Assembly: GCA_015679605.1 (NCBI GenBank) | Contig: JAAAVE010000023.1 | Span: 7,108-41,716 of the forward strand | Source: Podila epigama | Taxonomy: Eukaryota; Mortierellomycota; Mortierellomycetes; Mortierellales; Mortierellaceae | DNA length: 34,609 bases | Reading direction: 5' to 3' | In this document: positions 1-13,800 of the stretch, in pieces | Numbering within the stretch: position 1 is the stretch's first letter | How the letters are laid out: each line of letters opens with the position of its first letter | The notes under the pieces: generated by a model | Told to the model about the DNA's origin: nothing | Seen by the model: the letters and a program-made list of their open reading frames with translations, nothing else | Database searches by the model: none | Program-made: the position numbers and the translations under genes

Positions 1-10
1 TGGATCAAAC

Positions 11-3000
11 ATGCAAGGGAGTATGGGCGCAGGAACAGAGACAGGCACACAACCATCGTCGTCTGAAAGCCCTAATCTATCCTATCGAAGACGTGAAAAC
101 TCGTCAGCATCAACAGCACACCAACCAATGCCTCCTGTGATGCTTCGGCCTATCCTCAAGGACACCTCCGCCAAGGACAGGGCTCTTCGAGAGAGTTGGA
201 TGTCTGAGCCTCCTGGTATTAATATCTCTACGGCTCCTTACTTGTCAGGAACCAATCGGCCTGCGAGCAGCATTGGCCACACTGGCACCTCCATGAACCC
301 AACCAAAACTTCACCCTCACCCTCACCTTCACCCTCATCCTCACCTGCTACCCCGCCCAAGAGCATTGCCAGAGCCAACAGTGCAAAGAGACAGTCAAAG
401 TTTAGCCGTATGTCCACTATTGAGTATGATCAAGATGCTCTCACACCCCGACCCAGGCAACAACCCGCTCACGGATATGGACCTGACTACCGCCCAAGGC
501 GTCAGAGCGGTGGACCCGGTCATCTACTTTATTCCCTCGACCCCACCTCCTCCTCCTCTCCTGGTGGTCCTGACATGGACCACGAGAGTGAAGGTTATGA
601 CGATAGCGACATGGAGGAAGCTAGTTTTTCACAATCAAAGCATTTACAGGAACAATATGCACGCATGCAGAAATCACATCTTCGACAGTCCATGCTCGAA
701 AACCCAATTGTCCCCCGAACTCGCACTGTCACGGGAGGCAGCACTATCAACGAGACCGAGGCTCATGGCAATATACCCTACATGGACAAACCACGCCAGC
801 GCAAGTCATTAGGTGACGAGTTAAATGTGCCGCCTGTGCCCGAAAAGAGTTCACAGCGGAAACGGGTCTCCACCATGGGCTCGGCCACCTTGCCCAGTGT
901 CTCACCCTCGCTTTCGACTGCTGTCATGGCCGCGAATGGAAGTCAGTCACCTTCGAATTCTATCACGCGCTCCGATTCGAAATTACAGCACAGGAAGCCT
1001 TTTGGGGCGCCAGGATCGAATGCTCTGACATTTGAGCCGCTCTTTGCCCTGAAGGAGACTTCTCCAAAGAACAGCAACAGCAACAGCAGTGGCTATGGTA
1101 ACACTGGAAGCATTGGCATCAACGTCGGCATGGGTCTTGGCCTTGCCCACAGCAACAGTGCCAACAACATGTTGACTGCCTACAGGGATTCGCTGGCGAG
1201 CCGACTGTCAGGCGTGTCGGATGCAGATTGGGCAGTGAACCCACAATTGACAGGTGCCATACCAGACGGTGTGAGCATCCTGGACCTGAGCAAGAAGGAG
1301 CTCGCCGACATTCCCTCAGGACTTCCAACGAGTAAGTTTTTTTTTTTCTCCTTTTCTCTCACTTTCTCTCTCTCAAGCTCTGATCAGATCACGATCAATG
1401 TGATGTTTCACCTTAAAAAACCTTAAAAAAGTTAAAAAAAAAAATCAATTGAAACTAATTTCTCTTGGTTGCGCTAAAAAAAATAGCCATAACACACTTG
1501 CGGTTGGCGTTCAATGCGATCCAGGTACTGGCACCTATTGCCAGTCTAACATCGCTTCATCACCTTCAGGTGCTCGATCTCTGCGACAACCAACTCGACA
1601 CCTTGCCCTCGGAAATCGGTCTTTTGACAAAACTCAAGGAATTGTATCTGTCCAACAACAAGCTTTCCAAGCTGCCTGATACCATCCAACGGATGGCGAG
1701 ATTGGAGGTTCTCGATATCAGAAATAACCAGTTTTATCTTTTGAGTATGTCTTTTTCAACTTTCCATACTTTTTCTCCTATTATCGCTTGTCTCTATATC
1801 GCTCGTCCTCTAGATGTGTCTTGTCTCTTGCTACGGTCGAGTCGTACTCACTCCAATGATCATCCTTACCCAACATTGTAGATCCAACGGTCGGAAAACT
1901 AAAGGCATTGAGACAGTTGGATGTTCGGAACAATTCCCTCAGGACACTACCCGCATCTCTTTGTATGCTCGCCCCCACCTTGACAGTCTTGTTGGTGGAT
2001 GGCAACCAGTTTGTACCGCCCTTCTCGGACCTTCTCCAGCCACTGATGACCAACGATACCGAGTCGAACAATACAGGAGCTCAGAGCTATTTAGGAGACG
2101 ATCCCTATGCAGACCCGTCACGGAAAAACGCATCTTCATCCATCTTAACCCACAAAGTGACTGGCGTGTATGAACCATGGCGTCGTTCAGCCACCCCTTC
2201 GGCTCCCAAGCGTGTCCCGACCTTGTCCAAGCGACGATCCCATGGCGACCTGATGACCGTCATTGGACTTCAAAGGAAGGAAGGCTATAGCAACTCGACG
2301 GACGACCTAGCTGCAGAACTCATGAAAGCCACCACCGTCTCGGGAGCTACCGGTGCACACATTGCTGCCAGCCTGAGTGCTGGTGCCCCTTCGGACTATT
2401 CGCCTTCTTTGCGTCGCGAGAGATCTATTTCTACGTCAAACACAGGAGTCAACACGCCATCTGAATATCATACAGAGATCACATTGCCTTCCGCTTCCTC
2501 AAACTCGGGCTCGAGCCACTCACTCTCGCTCAACAAGTTCCTGAAATCGATTCGAAAGAGCAGCAAATCCTCCTTGAAGGATGGTCAGAATGGAGCTCAG
2601 CCCACCAGCCATAACAGCAGCAGCAATAACAACAGCAAGAAGCGGCTTTCGGTGGGCAGTGAACTCGACCTCTCCGAGGACGGTCAAGGATCGGAAATGG
2701 CATTCTCTGAACAACCTGATCAGCAGGATGCCAACGGCGCAAAAAGCTCTGCTTACCAAGCATCCATTTCTAAGCGCTCTACCTCTGGAGGCATCATCAA
2801 CCAATGGGTTCGTGATCGTTTCCATAAACGAACCAATTCGAACGACCTTGGTTCACTCCCGAGTGCCCAGGCTTCAAGTACCTCAGTCAACTTGGTCGAT
2901 TTACAGGATGGAACCGAGGCTCATGCTGTGAGGGACTCGGGTTATGGTGGTAATAGCAATGCCGGTATTGGCTCTGGTGCGCATTCGCCTGATCTTTCTG

Positions 3001-5221
3001 TCCCAAGCTCCGCTGGCCTTGGAGGTCGTCTCAACAAGAGTACGGGTCACTTGCCCTTTGGCACGCCAGTGTCACCCAAGGATGCGCAGTTGTTGTCATC
3101 CTTTGACTCGCTCTCGAAAAAGGAACGGGACCACCGTTTCAGTTACATGAGCATGGAGAGCCAAATGACCCAGGGCACCGAAATGGAAACAGAGGGTCAA
3201 GAGTCGACCCATGTCACCATGACTGCTCAGCAGCTGCAACAATACCAGCAACAACAACACCGTCTATCATCGATGCATTCGCCCACTACGCCTTTGCCTT
3301 CGTCTCCCATCATGTTCTCGACCTCAGCACCAGGATCAGGTGGAGTGTGGAATGCAGGAGCTGGACCACGTTATGGTCAAAGTGCAGCCCATATCAAGCC
3401 AATTATGCAATACTTGAAAGATTTGCATGATTTGGATCCAGATTCGTCTGAATGGGAAGAGGTGTATGCCTGGCGTCGTGTCTGGAACGCTGAGCGTTCG
3501 ACGACGTCTGGTGCAGCGGCGGTAGAAGGCGGTGAAGCGGATCATGAACAGGACCAAGGCGCAGGCGCAACGACCAGTTCTTCCGAGAATGAGCAACAAA
3601 TCAAAGCAGAAGAGAGACGATTGGCCAAGTTGCGAGCACAGGCGTCTAGGCGAAAGAATATTATTACAGAGATCATTGAGACGGAGCGGACGTATGTGGA
3701 AGGGTTGAAGGGGTTGGTTGAGATTTACTTGACACCAGCACTTCAAGTGATGCCAGCGAGTGACCACAAGGCCGTGTTCTCGAATGCGCAAGGACTGTAT
3801 GTCTTCCACGCTAGTCACTTTTTACCAGAGTTGGAAAAGGCCTTTGCATTTATGACCCGCGAAGGAAATGGTCAAAATGGCAATCACAGTGGTATGGCCT
3901 CTAGTCCAATGAGTCCCATACCATCGTCCCCTTCCCTCTTCTTGTCGGAGCCCTCAACTCCATCGTCAGCCGCATCCTCAACTGCTAACCTGGCTGCTGA
4001 TCAGCAAGGATCGAATCAAGGACAAGGTTCGAATGTGTCGACCGCCAGCAACCAAAATCAACAGGAGAACGCTGGCGAGACAGGAGGAGCGACTACAGAA
4101 ACCAAGGACTCGACTACGACCAAACCAGCGATTACCACCACACCAGCTGCCCCTGTAGATGAATGCCGGATTGGAAAAGTGTTTGCAGAGCATGTGGCGT
4201 ATATGAAGATGTACAGTTTCTATGTCAACAACTACGATAATGCCTTGCGGGTCCTCCAGACACTGTTGACAAGCTCCAAGCACAAGAAAAAGACTAAAGA
4301 GTTTTTGAGACGATGTGCCAAGCATCCGAACCATACGCAATTGGGTCTCCAGGGATATTTGTTGTTGCCAGTGCAACGCATTCCTCGGTACAAGATGTTG
4401 CTCGGGGACTTGCTGGAGAACACATGGCCGGATCATGTGGATTACCAAGATATTGCTTCTGCATTGGACAAGATTTCGAGCAGAGCGGATGAGATGAATG
4501 AGCGTAAGCGTCAGTACGAGAATCACGAGAAGGTGCTCTTGATTCAGAACCGGATTGTGGGCCATTACAAGACACCCTTGGTGCAACCGCATCGAAAAGT
4601 GGTTCGAGAGGGCATGTTGCATCTGATTCGGATTGTGACGAGGAATGTGTCCATGTCGGACATGCCTGTGGTGCCAGCAGCGTCTGTGGGAGGCGATCTG
4701 ACGGTGCATCATCTGTCGGAGGAGACAGTAGAGCGATCCTTCTTGTTTATTCTATTTAATGATATTCTTATCCAATGTCGCCCCTGTGGAGCAAAGTCAT
4801 CTGCGTCCTCGTCGGCATTGACAGGTACCTCTGGAAGTGGCGGGTCATCTGGAGCATCTGGAGCAGGAGGAGCTAATGGTGGTGACAGCCATAATAGTCA
4901 TGCATCGACTGGTGGTAGTGCAGCGGGGACTACAGGATCAGATGGTAATACCAAGAACCTAGAGTTGTGCCGAGTGCTTCAACTTGAATCACGTCTCCAC
5001 CCAGCTGAGATCATTGGCAATGATGGTAAGGGCTTTTTTTTTTTTTTTTCTTTGTATTGTGAGGAATATAATGAAAAGGCAGCTCCTCTAACAAACATTC
5101 TTGTCCCTCTTTTTGTAACATGATAGTTCTTCGCGTGGTCGATGATGCCATGGTCATGTATCTGACTTGCGATAAGGACATGATTCAAGCATGGAAGGAT
5201 GATATCAACTCGAGATGGTGA
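11..5221 (+). CDS. LRR-RhoGEF (DH) - PH domain protein, probably 5' partial
   Basis: Exons read as 11-1331, 1487-1744, 1882-5025 and 5127-5221, giving 1,605 residues from the first ATG. The frame is open to the window edge, so the true start may lie upstream. Order: a Ser/Pro-rich disordered region (1-415); about six leucine-rich repeats (about 417-590, for example LKELYLSNNKLSKLP); a long low-complexity linker; a DH domain from about 1115 beginning IITEIIETERTYVEGL; its third conserved block GYLLLPVQRIPRYKMLLGDL near 1350; and a PH domain from about 1435 to the end, closing with the expected aromatic helix (IQAWKDDINSRW). DH domains exchange GDP for GTP on Rho GTPases; PH domains bind phosphoinositides or assist. 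A roughly 100-residue Ser/Gln/Thr-rich insertion splits the DH domain and a Gly/Ser-rich one splits the PH domain. The LRRs probably recruit a partner. Domain calls are firm; the GTPase target is unknown. Confidence 0.88.
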
Positions 5222-5365
5222 AACAAAAAAAGAAAGAGAGAACGAACAATAATAATAATTAAAACATAGGTTTGTTATTATTCTCACAACTCTTTTTATG
5301 GGTCGCGTAAACTGAAAGACGATGATGACTAGACATTTTGGTTCCTCTGTTTCCGTAAAGGGTGA

Positions 5366-5389
5366 CAAGAAAGAAAGAAAGAAAGAAAG
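5366..5389. repeat. AAGA microsatellite in a convergent spacer
   Basis: About five to six AAGA/GAAA units lie in the 220-base spacer between the 3' ends of the RhoGEF gene and the helical-protein gene. It is probably 3'UTR sequence and I see no coding role. Confidence 0.7.
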
Positions 5390-5441
5390 GCAAATATATA
5401 CATTTATATTCTTTTCATTTCATTTCAAGGCACTTGAGAAT

Positions 5442-7315
5442 TCAGTGTGCTTTTTGCTGAATCTCATGAATGGCATCTGATTTGGCTTGCGAGGTGAAGG
5501 CAGCATGGATGTAGGTGGGTTCAATGTCAAAGAATGGGAACGTGATCTCCAGTTCCTGAATCCAGTGAGTTGCCTCTTGACTGAAGTGATGAAGGAGTTC
5601 AGTGCTGATACAAGAGAGGGAGAGCATGAACGTGCAATCGATTCTCTGCTCAAAAACGACATAACGACATACAATGATATGCAACAAAGAAGATAAGACA
5701 TTGGTCAATGACAGACCAAAAAAAAGCCTTGTCCACAAGACCTGGCACGGTGCTTTCACAATGTTGTCATGACGCGTACCTGACAATAATGCTGCGGCGT
5801 ACATCTGTTCTCACTCAACGCCACTTCATGGGCTTGCTTGGCGTACAGTTGCCCTACAGAAAGAAAGATGGTGAACAAACAAACTGTTATGTAGTGGCAG
5901 AGGCAGAGGCAATCCTTTGAACATAACAACACTCTTGTTCAGCCCTACTACCTGCGAGGGCAGCAAACTGCATTTCCTTAAACACGGGAGTGATCTCTGG
6001 ATAGACGAGGAGGGGACGCTCAGGTTGTTCATAAATCCACATGGCAAAAGAGAGGTACGCTGCAGAGATCTTTTCCAGACACTCGAGTTGCAATGTCTTG
6101 TCCTCACGCAATGACCCGACCAACAATGCCACTGAATGTTGAGTCCATACCATTCGGTTCTCAAAATCACTTGTGAGGGATGTGTATGCTAAGGCAACTT
6201 GAGCCATGGCCATCCATTCGCTTGCCTTGAAGCTTTCGAGCCTCAGATGACTTTGCGATATCGAGGCGTTTGGATAGAGTTCGATGCCGCGAAGGAACGC
6301 GTGGAAGGCTTCGACAACATCTTTACGCACTTGTTGAAGTAACTGGTCGGATGCCTTGAGACCTGATGTAGCTTCATATTCTTGCACCTCATCCATGTCC
6401 ATTTGCGCCTATCATGGGCAAGCAAGCAATATCATTTCACATGTTATTCTATAGTCGCCCACTTCATTTCCTACGCGTTGGGTGATGTTTTGCACTGCGA
6501 AAGAACCCCCAAAAAAAAAGAGTGATACCATGCTCTGATAAATCCTGCTGATGAGCATGTGATATCGCCAACATGCATCCATTTTTTGGATATCAGGAAA
6601 TACAGACGCGAATAATGAATCTCTGGCGCGCCATGTTTGTAGGAGGGCCATTCGAAGATATTCTTTCCGACGTTGGGGACCCAATTTCCCCACCATGGAA
6701 GAATTAGCGAGTTCGAATAGAGCCAGGGCATGAAGGAAGTAAAAGTCGGACTCGGCATGGAGGGGTTCACCCCAGTTGTCACAGAGTAGTTGGAGGTATT
6801 CGTTGTTCCAATCTGGAGCAGTTGTCAAAGACTTTTCACGTTCATCTGGTGGGCGACCCACAGCAGCTTTTTTTTAAATTTATTTTTTCCACGTGTGTTG
6901 AAGAAGAAGGTTCTCTGGCTCAGGTGAGCTGGACATGTTTCTCAGGAGTGTCGAATAAAAAATAATATATATTTAAAGCATCGTCATTCGTTACATTACC
7001 AAGAACAGCCTGAAGACTCTCCATGTCCCGTCTGGTACATTCCAAAAGCTGAAAGAGAATGACGCGCTCGGACTCTGTCAGGGTGTATTGTACGACGTTG
7101 GGAGCACACTCTTGGAGGGCCGTTCGCAAACGTGTTTTGATTTCTGTGCTGTGTTCTGAGAGAATGAGGTGTTCATTGTAGCTTGGTGGACCAAGACGCT
7201 CTGTCACAAGGTCTCTTGAGAAGGATGTTGGTTGAAGTGCGCTCCTTGCTGTTGCCACAGCCTGTGTGTAGGGTGCTTCACTGTCAACGTGTCCTTTTGG
7301 CAATCGACCTTTCAT
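5442..7315 (-). CDS. Unrecognised helical-repeat-like protein, 462 aa
   Basis: Five exons on the minus strand: 7315-7000, 6866-6529, 6408-5952, 5853-5780 and 5645-5442. The introns have GT-AG ends and compatible phases (1, 0, 1, 0). The first intron matters: an in-frame TAA just before 6864 rules out reading straight through, and donor 6999 with acceptor 6867 restores frame. The start is the ATG at 7315, which begins MKGRLPKGHVDSEAPYTQAV; upstream in-frame sequence is homopolymer-rich and looks untranslated. The protein is soluble, without signal peptide or membrane segment, and rich in amphipathic helices with Trp, Leu and Ala, as in TPR-like arrays (ESDFYFLHALALFELANSSM, EWMAMAQVALAYTSLT). 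I do not recognise a named family. A distant resemblance in shape to fungal Ett1/Nro1 helical-repeat proteins is possible but unverified. It is convergent with the RhoGEF gene and divergent from the START gene. Confidence 0.68.
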
Positions 7316-7891
7316 TATTGTTTTTCTTTCGTTCAATATAAGAAAAGGGGGGGGGAAACGAGTTTTTTTTTTTGTGGGGGTGAAGGAATAATCCATCCAT
7401 TCCTCACAACGTTAAAGTTCGCCACCAGTTTGGTCAGTTGGTTGGTTGTGACTGCGATATATCATTCTCTCCACACCCCAAAAAGGACAGAGAGAGAGAG
7501 AAAGAGATGTCCAATATTGTTCTCTCTTTCACAATTCATCCCCACCATTGCAATACATACATTCATACAGCCATCCATCCATCATTTCATCATTTCATTC
7601 TCATTGCCAGCAGCTATTTTCAACTCCAACCAACATTTCTTTTCTCAAACTGAAACACACCTTCCCAGAAAAACAACCACGACTTTCAGCGAACCCTTTG
7701 TGTTCAAAAGCTCTCTCTCTCTCTCTTTTTTTTTTTTTTTTTGGACTTTGCCCATGACCTCATTCCCCATGACATTACACCTTTGAAAAAGTAACAAGGT
7801 CTATCAAAACCAAAAAGAACAAAAAAAAAAAGCGACTTTTTAGGCGACAAAAATATCTTTACACCATCAAAACGCCCAAACTTGCTTCAGT
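7316..7891. promoter_or_regulatory. Divergent promoter region, helical-protein gene and START gene
   Basis: These 576 bases separate two start codons that point away from each other, so both promoters should lie here. It holds a G-run and T-run (7345-7380), ATCC/CATT-rich stretches (7550-7620), and a CT-repeat followed by a T-run of about 18 (7712-7742). Open frames crossing it on the plus strand are low-complexity and have no domain-like content, so I treat it as noncoding. No clear TATA box was identified. Confidence 0.55.
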
Positions 7892-10800
7892 ATGGATCTT
7901 AGTCATGATAGGTGCGTATGACGTTCCCTCTGCACTTTTTGCCCAAGCAATGCCTCACTCTTCAAAAAAAGAAGTCCGTTCATAACGGTGTATGGCATTC
8001 ATTCAATTGAATGACACAAACCTTTCGCTTCCTGTCATTGCTCTTTCTTAAACACTCCTTTTGCCATATACCATACATAGTGCAACGGACCGATACACCG
8101 AGACATTGAACTCGGCATTGAACTACTTTAGCTCACTCGCCCAATCCAACTCGGGGTGGAAACGGCTCTCGTCAACTTCGGTTCGATCTCCTCGTAAGGG
8201 ATTACATCTGCATAACTTCTAACTTCACAAGGCAGTTGCGTCACTCAACCACAATGAATTCTTGTTTCGTCATAACCCCACTGTTTCTTTATTTATTGTT
8301 GACATTTGTCATCCCTCTTGTTATGACGAACAATAGGAACTGGAGGGAGTGGATCGCCTAGTACAGGACATGGGACTGGATCAGCCTCATCTTCACCCAC
8401 AATACATAGAAACCATGACGATGATCCCATGTCTCATCTACCGGGCGGTTCAACACCTTCGTCGGCAGCCTCAGCAGCCATAGAATCCCTCCTACCTTCA
8501 ATCACAGTTGCCAAGAAGAGTGTACCAGGGAAATCGGCAGAGATTGTACGGGCGACCATTGTCTTGCCTGGATTGGATGAACAAACCGATCTAGAGGATT
8601 GGCGTGCTATATTGGAGTGCACAGGAGCCCGGAAAATTTGTGAGTGTGTAGAGATGGTAGTAGATGCATCTTCATGTCTATTTTTTTTTGTTTTCCTTCT
8701 ATTGAGTTGCAAAAAAATGAGCCAAGTAGACAAACCCATCTTTATTTGTTTTCCCTCTGGACTCGAAAACGTAGGGGATCGCATGGTGGACAGCTCAACC
8801 GTGATGCAGACACTAGATGACAATACTTGCATCACAAAAACAATATTCAAGACGACATGGCCAGCAAGGTACAGCGATGGCTCTTTCTTTTCTTTTTTTT
8901 TTTTATATCAGCATTATAACCATCGATGTAATAACACCTCACTTACCCTCGCCTTACAAACACTTTAACAACCATCAACTGAGGTTACAGCCCTCGGGAT
9001 GCACTTCTGATAGAGACTACGCTTCTGGATCACAACGCCGTCTTGCATATTGCCACCTCTATCAAACCCTCACATGATGACCCCATCTTCTTGCGACCCT
9101 CTCCACCTTATGTCCGTGCCTATCTCCCACTTGTAGCATGGCACATCCAACTCGTGCCAGCAGAGTTGGAAGACTCCATGTCATTCACATCCTTCAACTC
9201 GTTGACAGCTTCGCAACATAAGCCAGTGTTGCCTCGACACTCTATCAGAGTCAGCTTTTACTATCAAATCGACATGCGCGGCTGGGCTGTTAATTCGTCC
9301 GTCTCGATGCAATCACATGTTCCCTCGTGCATTGCAAATGTTTACCGACTTTTGCGGCGGCAAGGTGTTCCGCCTCATGTCAGTCGACATAGCCCAAGGA
9401 TTCAACTCGACCTTAATGAATACGATCCGGCGACTGGTATATACGAGCTTCGATACGATGTTATCCCACCAGACGCAGATGACCCGCAACTAGAACAAAA
9501 AACAGTATCGAGCAAGTTGAGGCAATTCCGGTTAGGCGCCGCAGCTACAGACGAGGGCGATAGCCAAGATTCTCAAATAGATCCTCAAGACCCTTCCGCC
9601 ATTCCGCAGGAGTTGGTCTTATCGGACGATGATGATGCGGATGAGATGGAGGACGAGACATCTGCTGGCGAAGGCCATGTCGGCTATGTCGATGTTGAGC
9701 TGGACGGTGAAAAATGGGGTTTGGGCAGTGATATCATAGTTCACATCTTTATGAATGACATTGAGGACGAAGAGTTTGTTCAGGAGCATGTGGAGTGTCT
9801 AAAGTACATGGGACGGGATCGCTACATTCTTCGCATGAAGCACACCGACATTAGTTCGCACCAAGGCGCCATCAACGTCAAGCTTCGGATAGAGCGGATA
9901 CCTCAACAGGTTTCTGGAAGTGCCAATCTTTTGACACATCAACAGCTCAAAATCCAGCGTCAGCAGGAAGAACAAGCTCAGGCACAGACACAAACACAGA
10001 TACGAGTGGATGATCGATCATTACTTGACCAAAATGGACCGATTGTCTCTGTAAATGGACACGAAAAGAACATTCGTCCGTACCATCGGTCATCGATGCA
10101 ATCGTCCAAACGGATAGGCATGTCTCTTCAGGAACAGCTGGAGCTGAGTCTGCAGATTGTGCAAGAAGTGGATGGGTCCGGCCAGTGGAGTTTAGAGTCG
10201 GGCGGACAGGATCGCCAAGAGACTCGAGCAACAGCTTCTCCACTCTTGCTGATGTCTTCGTCCATGCCTACGACTATGCAAAGCCTAGCACGGAGTAGCC
10301 AGAGCATTCTGAGCAACGGCACGAGCACCATGGCTCCTGGTAACACAAACCCGAGCAAAGTCAACAGCAGTTTCGGCTATTTTAACTCTCTCTTGCTGGA
10401 GCCGGCCTCCTCATGGAAGACTGTATCAAAGCAACGAGGTGTACAGATATCGAAACTTGAGGCTCAAGGACATGCGCCTGGCATTGTGAAAGGTGAAGGG
10501 CTATTCGAAGACTATACCATCTGGGACATCAAGGCGGCATTGGACTGTGCTTCGGCCAGAAAGATTTGTAAGTACTTTTTTGCTCATGATTTTACATGCT
10601 TTTTTTCCTGTTTGGTTACACTTTCTCACTCATGGCGTTTGATTCATCGTAGGGGACAAACTTTTTGATGAATCTCATATGTTGCTGCAGGCAACACCTA
10701 GTTCGATATTGAGCTATGTGAGGCTGAAAGGATTCTGGCCTACAAGGTAACCCTGCCGTCACAAAAAGTTTTCACGCTTAGCCAGCTCTATATGCGACTT

Positions 10801-13800
10801 TTCATTGACACATCTTCTACTATTTTTGAATAACATGTTAGCCCAAAGGATATGGTGGTTCTCAATACCACATTTATAACAAAAGAAGCCATCCATTATT
10901 TTGGGACATCAACAGATGACACGACGCAGTATCCGTCCATTCCGCCACCAGCTTCACCCTTTGTTAGGTCCGAATTGGTCGTGTCAGGATGGTATCTGGA
11001 AAGATTCAAGCCAAAGAGCGTGCGGATAGTTCATATCGCTCATGCGGCGCCTGCAGGGTGGATGGTGCCAGGCACAGCCTTGAGTGCCATGACCACTGAG
11101 ATGCCACTCTGTGTTGCCGAGATTATAAAGTACCTGGAGACATTTGGAAGTCCACCGACACTGGTCAGTATTCGACGTGGAAGGGCACTGGATATGGAGT
11201 ACTCTCATGAAAAATCGTCGTTCCGGCTAGAGTATGTCCAAGACAGCAACCCAATCTTTTCTGGCCATCGAGCTCTTCAGCAACAACAGCAACAGCAACA
11301 ACAGCAGCAGCAACATCAACAGTTAGCTTATGGTATGGATAGACACAGGAAATCTATAGTTGACTATAATACAGGAATGGGCTCAGGCAATGCAAACGAC
11401 GGCGCCCAGTTTGGATCACCCCAACTAGGTCCAACGGACAAACTTTTGGCAGAAATTCGGTTGGATGCTCGCGTATGGGCGAGAAACGGCGATTGTGATA
11501 TCACCATTGACCCACCACCGTCCAAGGTAACCTGTACATGTGTTCCTCATGACGTTACAGGCTATCGCATCCGTGTCGAGCATTCTAGCGGAAGGGCTGT
11601 TCCGGCTGGGGGCAAAGTGATTCTCATGGCCCGAAAGCCTGTGAAAAAGGGCTGTGGTATTGTTGTCAATGGTGTTGCCATCAAGATGCCACCCATGGAC
11701 CACTTGGTGTCCTGGATGTCGCAGAACCAGAGCACCTCGCCTTTGTCTCTCATCAATATCGATGGGGCATTGACCAAGCGATCGAGCCAGGATGAAGACG
11801 ATGCTAACCAGGACAATATCCACGGCAAGAATCCATCTTCTTCCAGTGCGGAAGACAGTAATGCCTCTTCCAGTCAAGGGACACCCTCAAACACTCCAGG
11901 TCAAACGCGAAACCCTGCTGCAACGGTTTCGCCTCTTCAATATGGTCAGAATGCAATGGATTTGTTGAGTAAGATTTTGGCAGACCCGGATGATAGCTGG
12001 AATGTCGTCTCGGAGAGCAAAGGTGGTATGCGAGTGACGAAACGGTTTATGCCCACGGAAATTTCAGACCAGGTGCCTCTTGTGCGAGGTGAAAAGGTCA
12101 TTGAAGGGTTCTCACAAGAAGAGATTGCCACGGTCATTGGAACTCTTGGTACCCGACCAAAGTGTAAGTTTTATCTATGCTACGCTGATAATGATGTGTT
12201 TTACTGACTTGTTATGGCAACAGCCACGCGGAAAAAATGTGGAGGAGGAATAAGACGAAGATAGATCTCAATCGCCATCTCTTTCTTTGGCTTGTTTTTT
12301 AACGCGATTATCCCGTTCCTTGTTCGCATGCGTGCTTCCTAGTGGACGACTTGTTCGAGTCTGGAGAAATGATTGAATCCTTTGGCAAAGGATGCGCCAT
12401 CTTTCACCATGTCCTGAAGGGATACTTTCCGCTGCCACTGCCGTAAGTGTCTTGATTCGTTTATTCTGACTTTTCGTGTAGTGTCATGCCTCAATGCTTG
12501 GATATATGCCAACGTATCCGCAATGATTTGTTTTGTGGACATTATATTAATGAATGAGAGATCGATTCATATGTATTTATTTTTCTCTTTTACAGTGCTC
12601 GAGATCTGTATTTTGTCACTGTCACTGCAGAAGCAGTGGCGTCGGCTCGATGTCCTCAAATCATGATTGTGTCCACATCCGTGCCGCTCGAGATATTACC
12701 ACAACAAGAGTCTGTCAGAGAAACCAATGGAACAACAGCCGTGCCATCTACTCCTCCTGCCGCCAGTCCCGGTCAAAGTCAAAGTCAAAGTCAGGGACGT
12801 CCGCGGGCACATTTGTACCTATCTGCCTGGATACTGGAAAAGATTGACCCTTACAGCACCAGTCATCCTATTCCGTCGACACGGGTGACTTTTATGACGG
12901 CCCTTGACCTTGGAGGATCCGTACCGCAGAGAATCAGTGGTATGATTCAAACAATGTTCCCAAAGATGATTACCCATGTCGAGGCATATCTTCAAGCGCA
13001 GGCGGCGCCTCCTATTGTCCGTATCCCTGAACAGATGGTGCAGGGCCCTCAAAGAATTCTTGGTAAGGAGAAAAGAAAAAGGAAAAGAAAGTTGACAATT
13101 GTGTAGACGATAGCACTAAAGTGTGTTTCTGATGACTGACATGGTGTTTTCTTGCATCGTTTCTCATGGATTAAAAACATTTTTCGCCTTTTTAACTCTG
13201 CTTCTGATAGAAAATGGTGTTGAAGCAAGTGACTCTTCCACTACAGAATTGCTTCCAAGGATTATACCATGGACCAAACCATCGAGCAGAGTGACGACAT
13301 GGGAGTTTCAACTCAAGGACTTGTTCTGCCAAATGACAATGACATTTGATCAATTTCAACTTCAACCCTCACGGCTAGACTTGGCTGCTGAGAGGCGGTC
13401 AAGACGCGATAGAAGGCAATTAACCGCCTCGTCGCGAGTGAGCAAGGACGGTCCAACCAGTAGCGATTCGAGTGGTCAAAATGGTTGTGAGAACACACAA
13501 GAGTCAACTCTTGAAGGGAGCAAAAAAGAGACAGGAGGAACCTCGTCAAAGAATCGAACTGTGGTGGAGCTCATTGTTGACCTTAAGCAGTACCCACTTG
13601 GATACAATATTATGACCAGTATTAAGGTGGATCCCGAGTTTCTTCTTCAGCAAAAGCAACAACGCGATGCCCACCAACGGCCCATGACGACGGTATCCAC
13701 ATCAAACATGAAATTTGCTGGATCTAGTTTGATAAACAACATACCAAACTCCAACTCCAATAGCAGTAGCAGTGGCACAAAGTTCATAGGAGGGTTTGAC

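Noticed and set aside
7232-7786. Plus-strand frames up to 184 codons in the divergent promoter
   Set aside because: Low-complexity translation of CT, CATC and T runs; overlaps the first exon of the minus-strand gene and has no domain.
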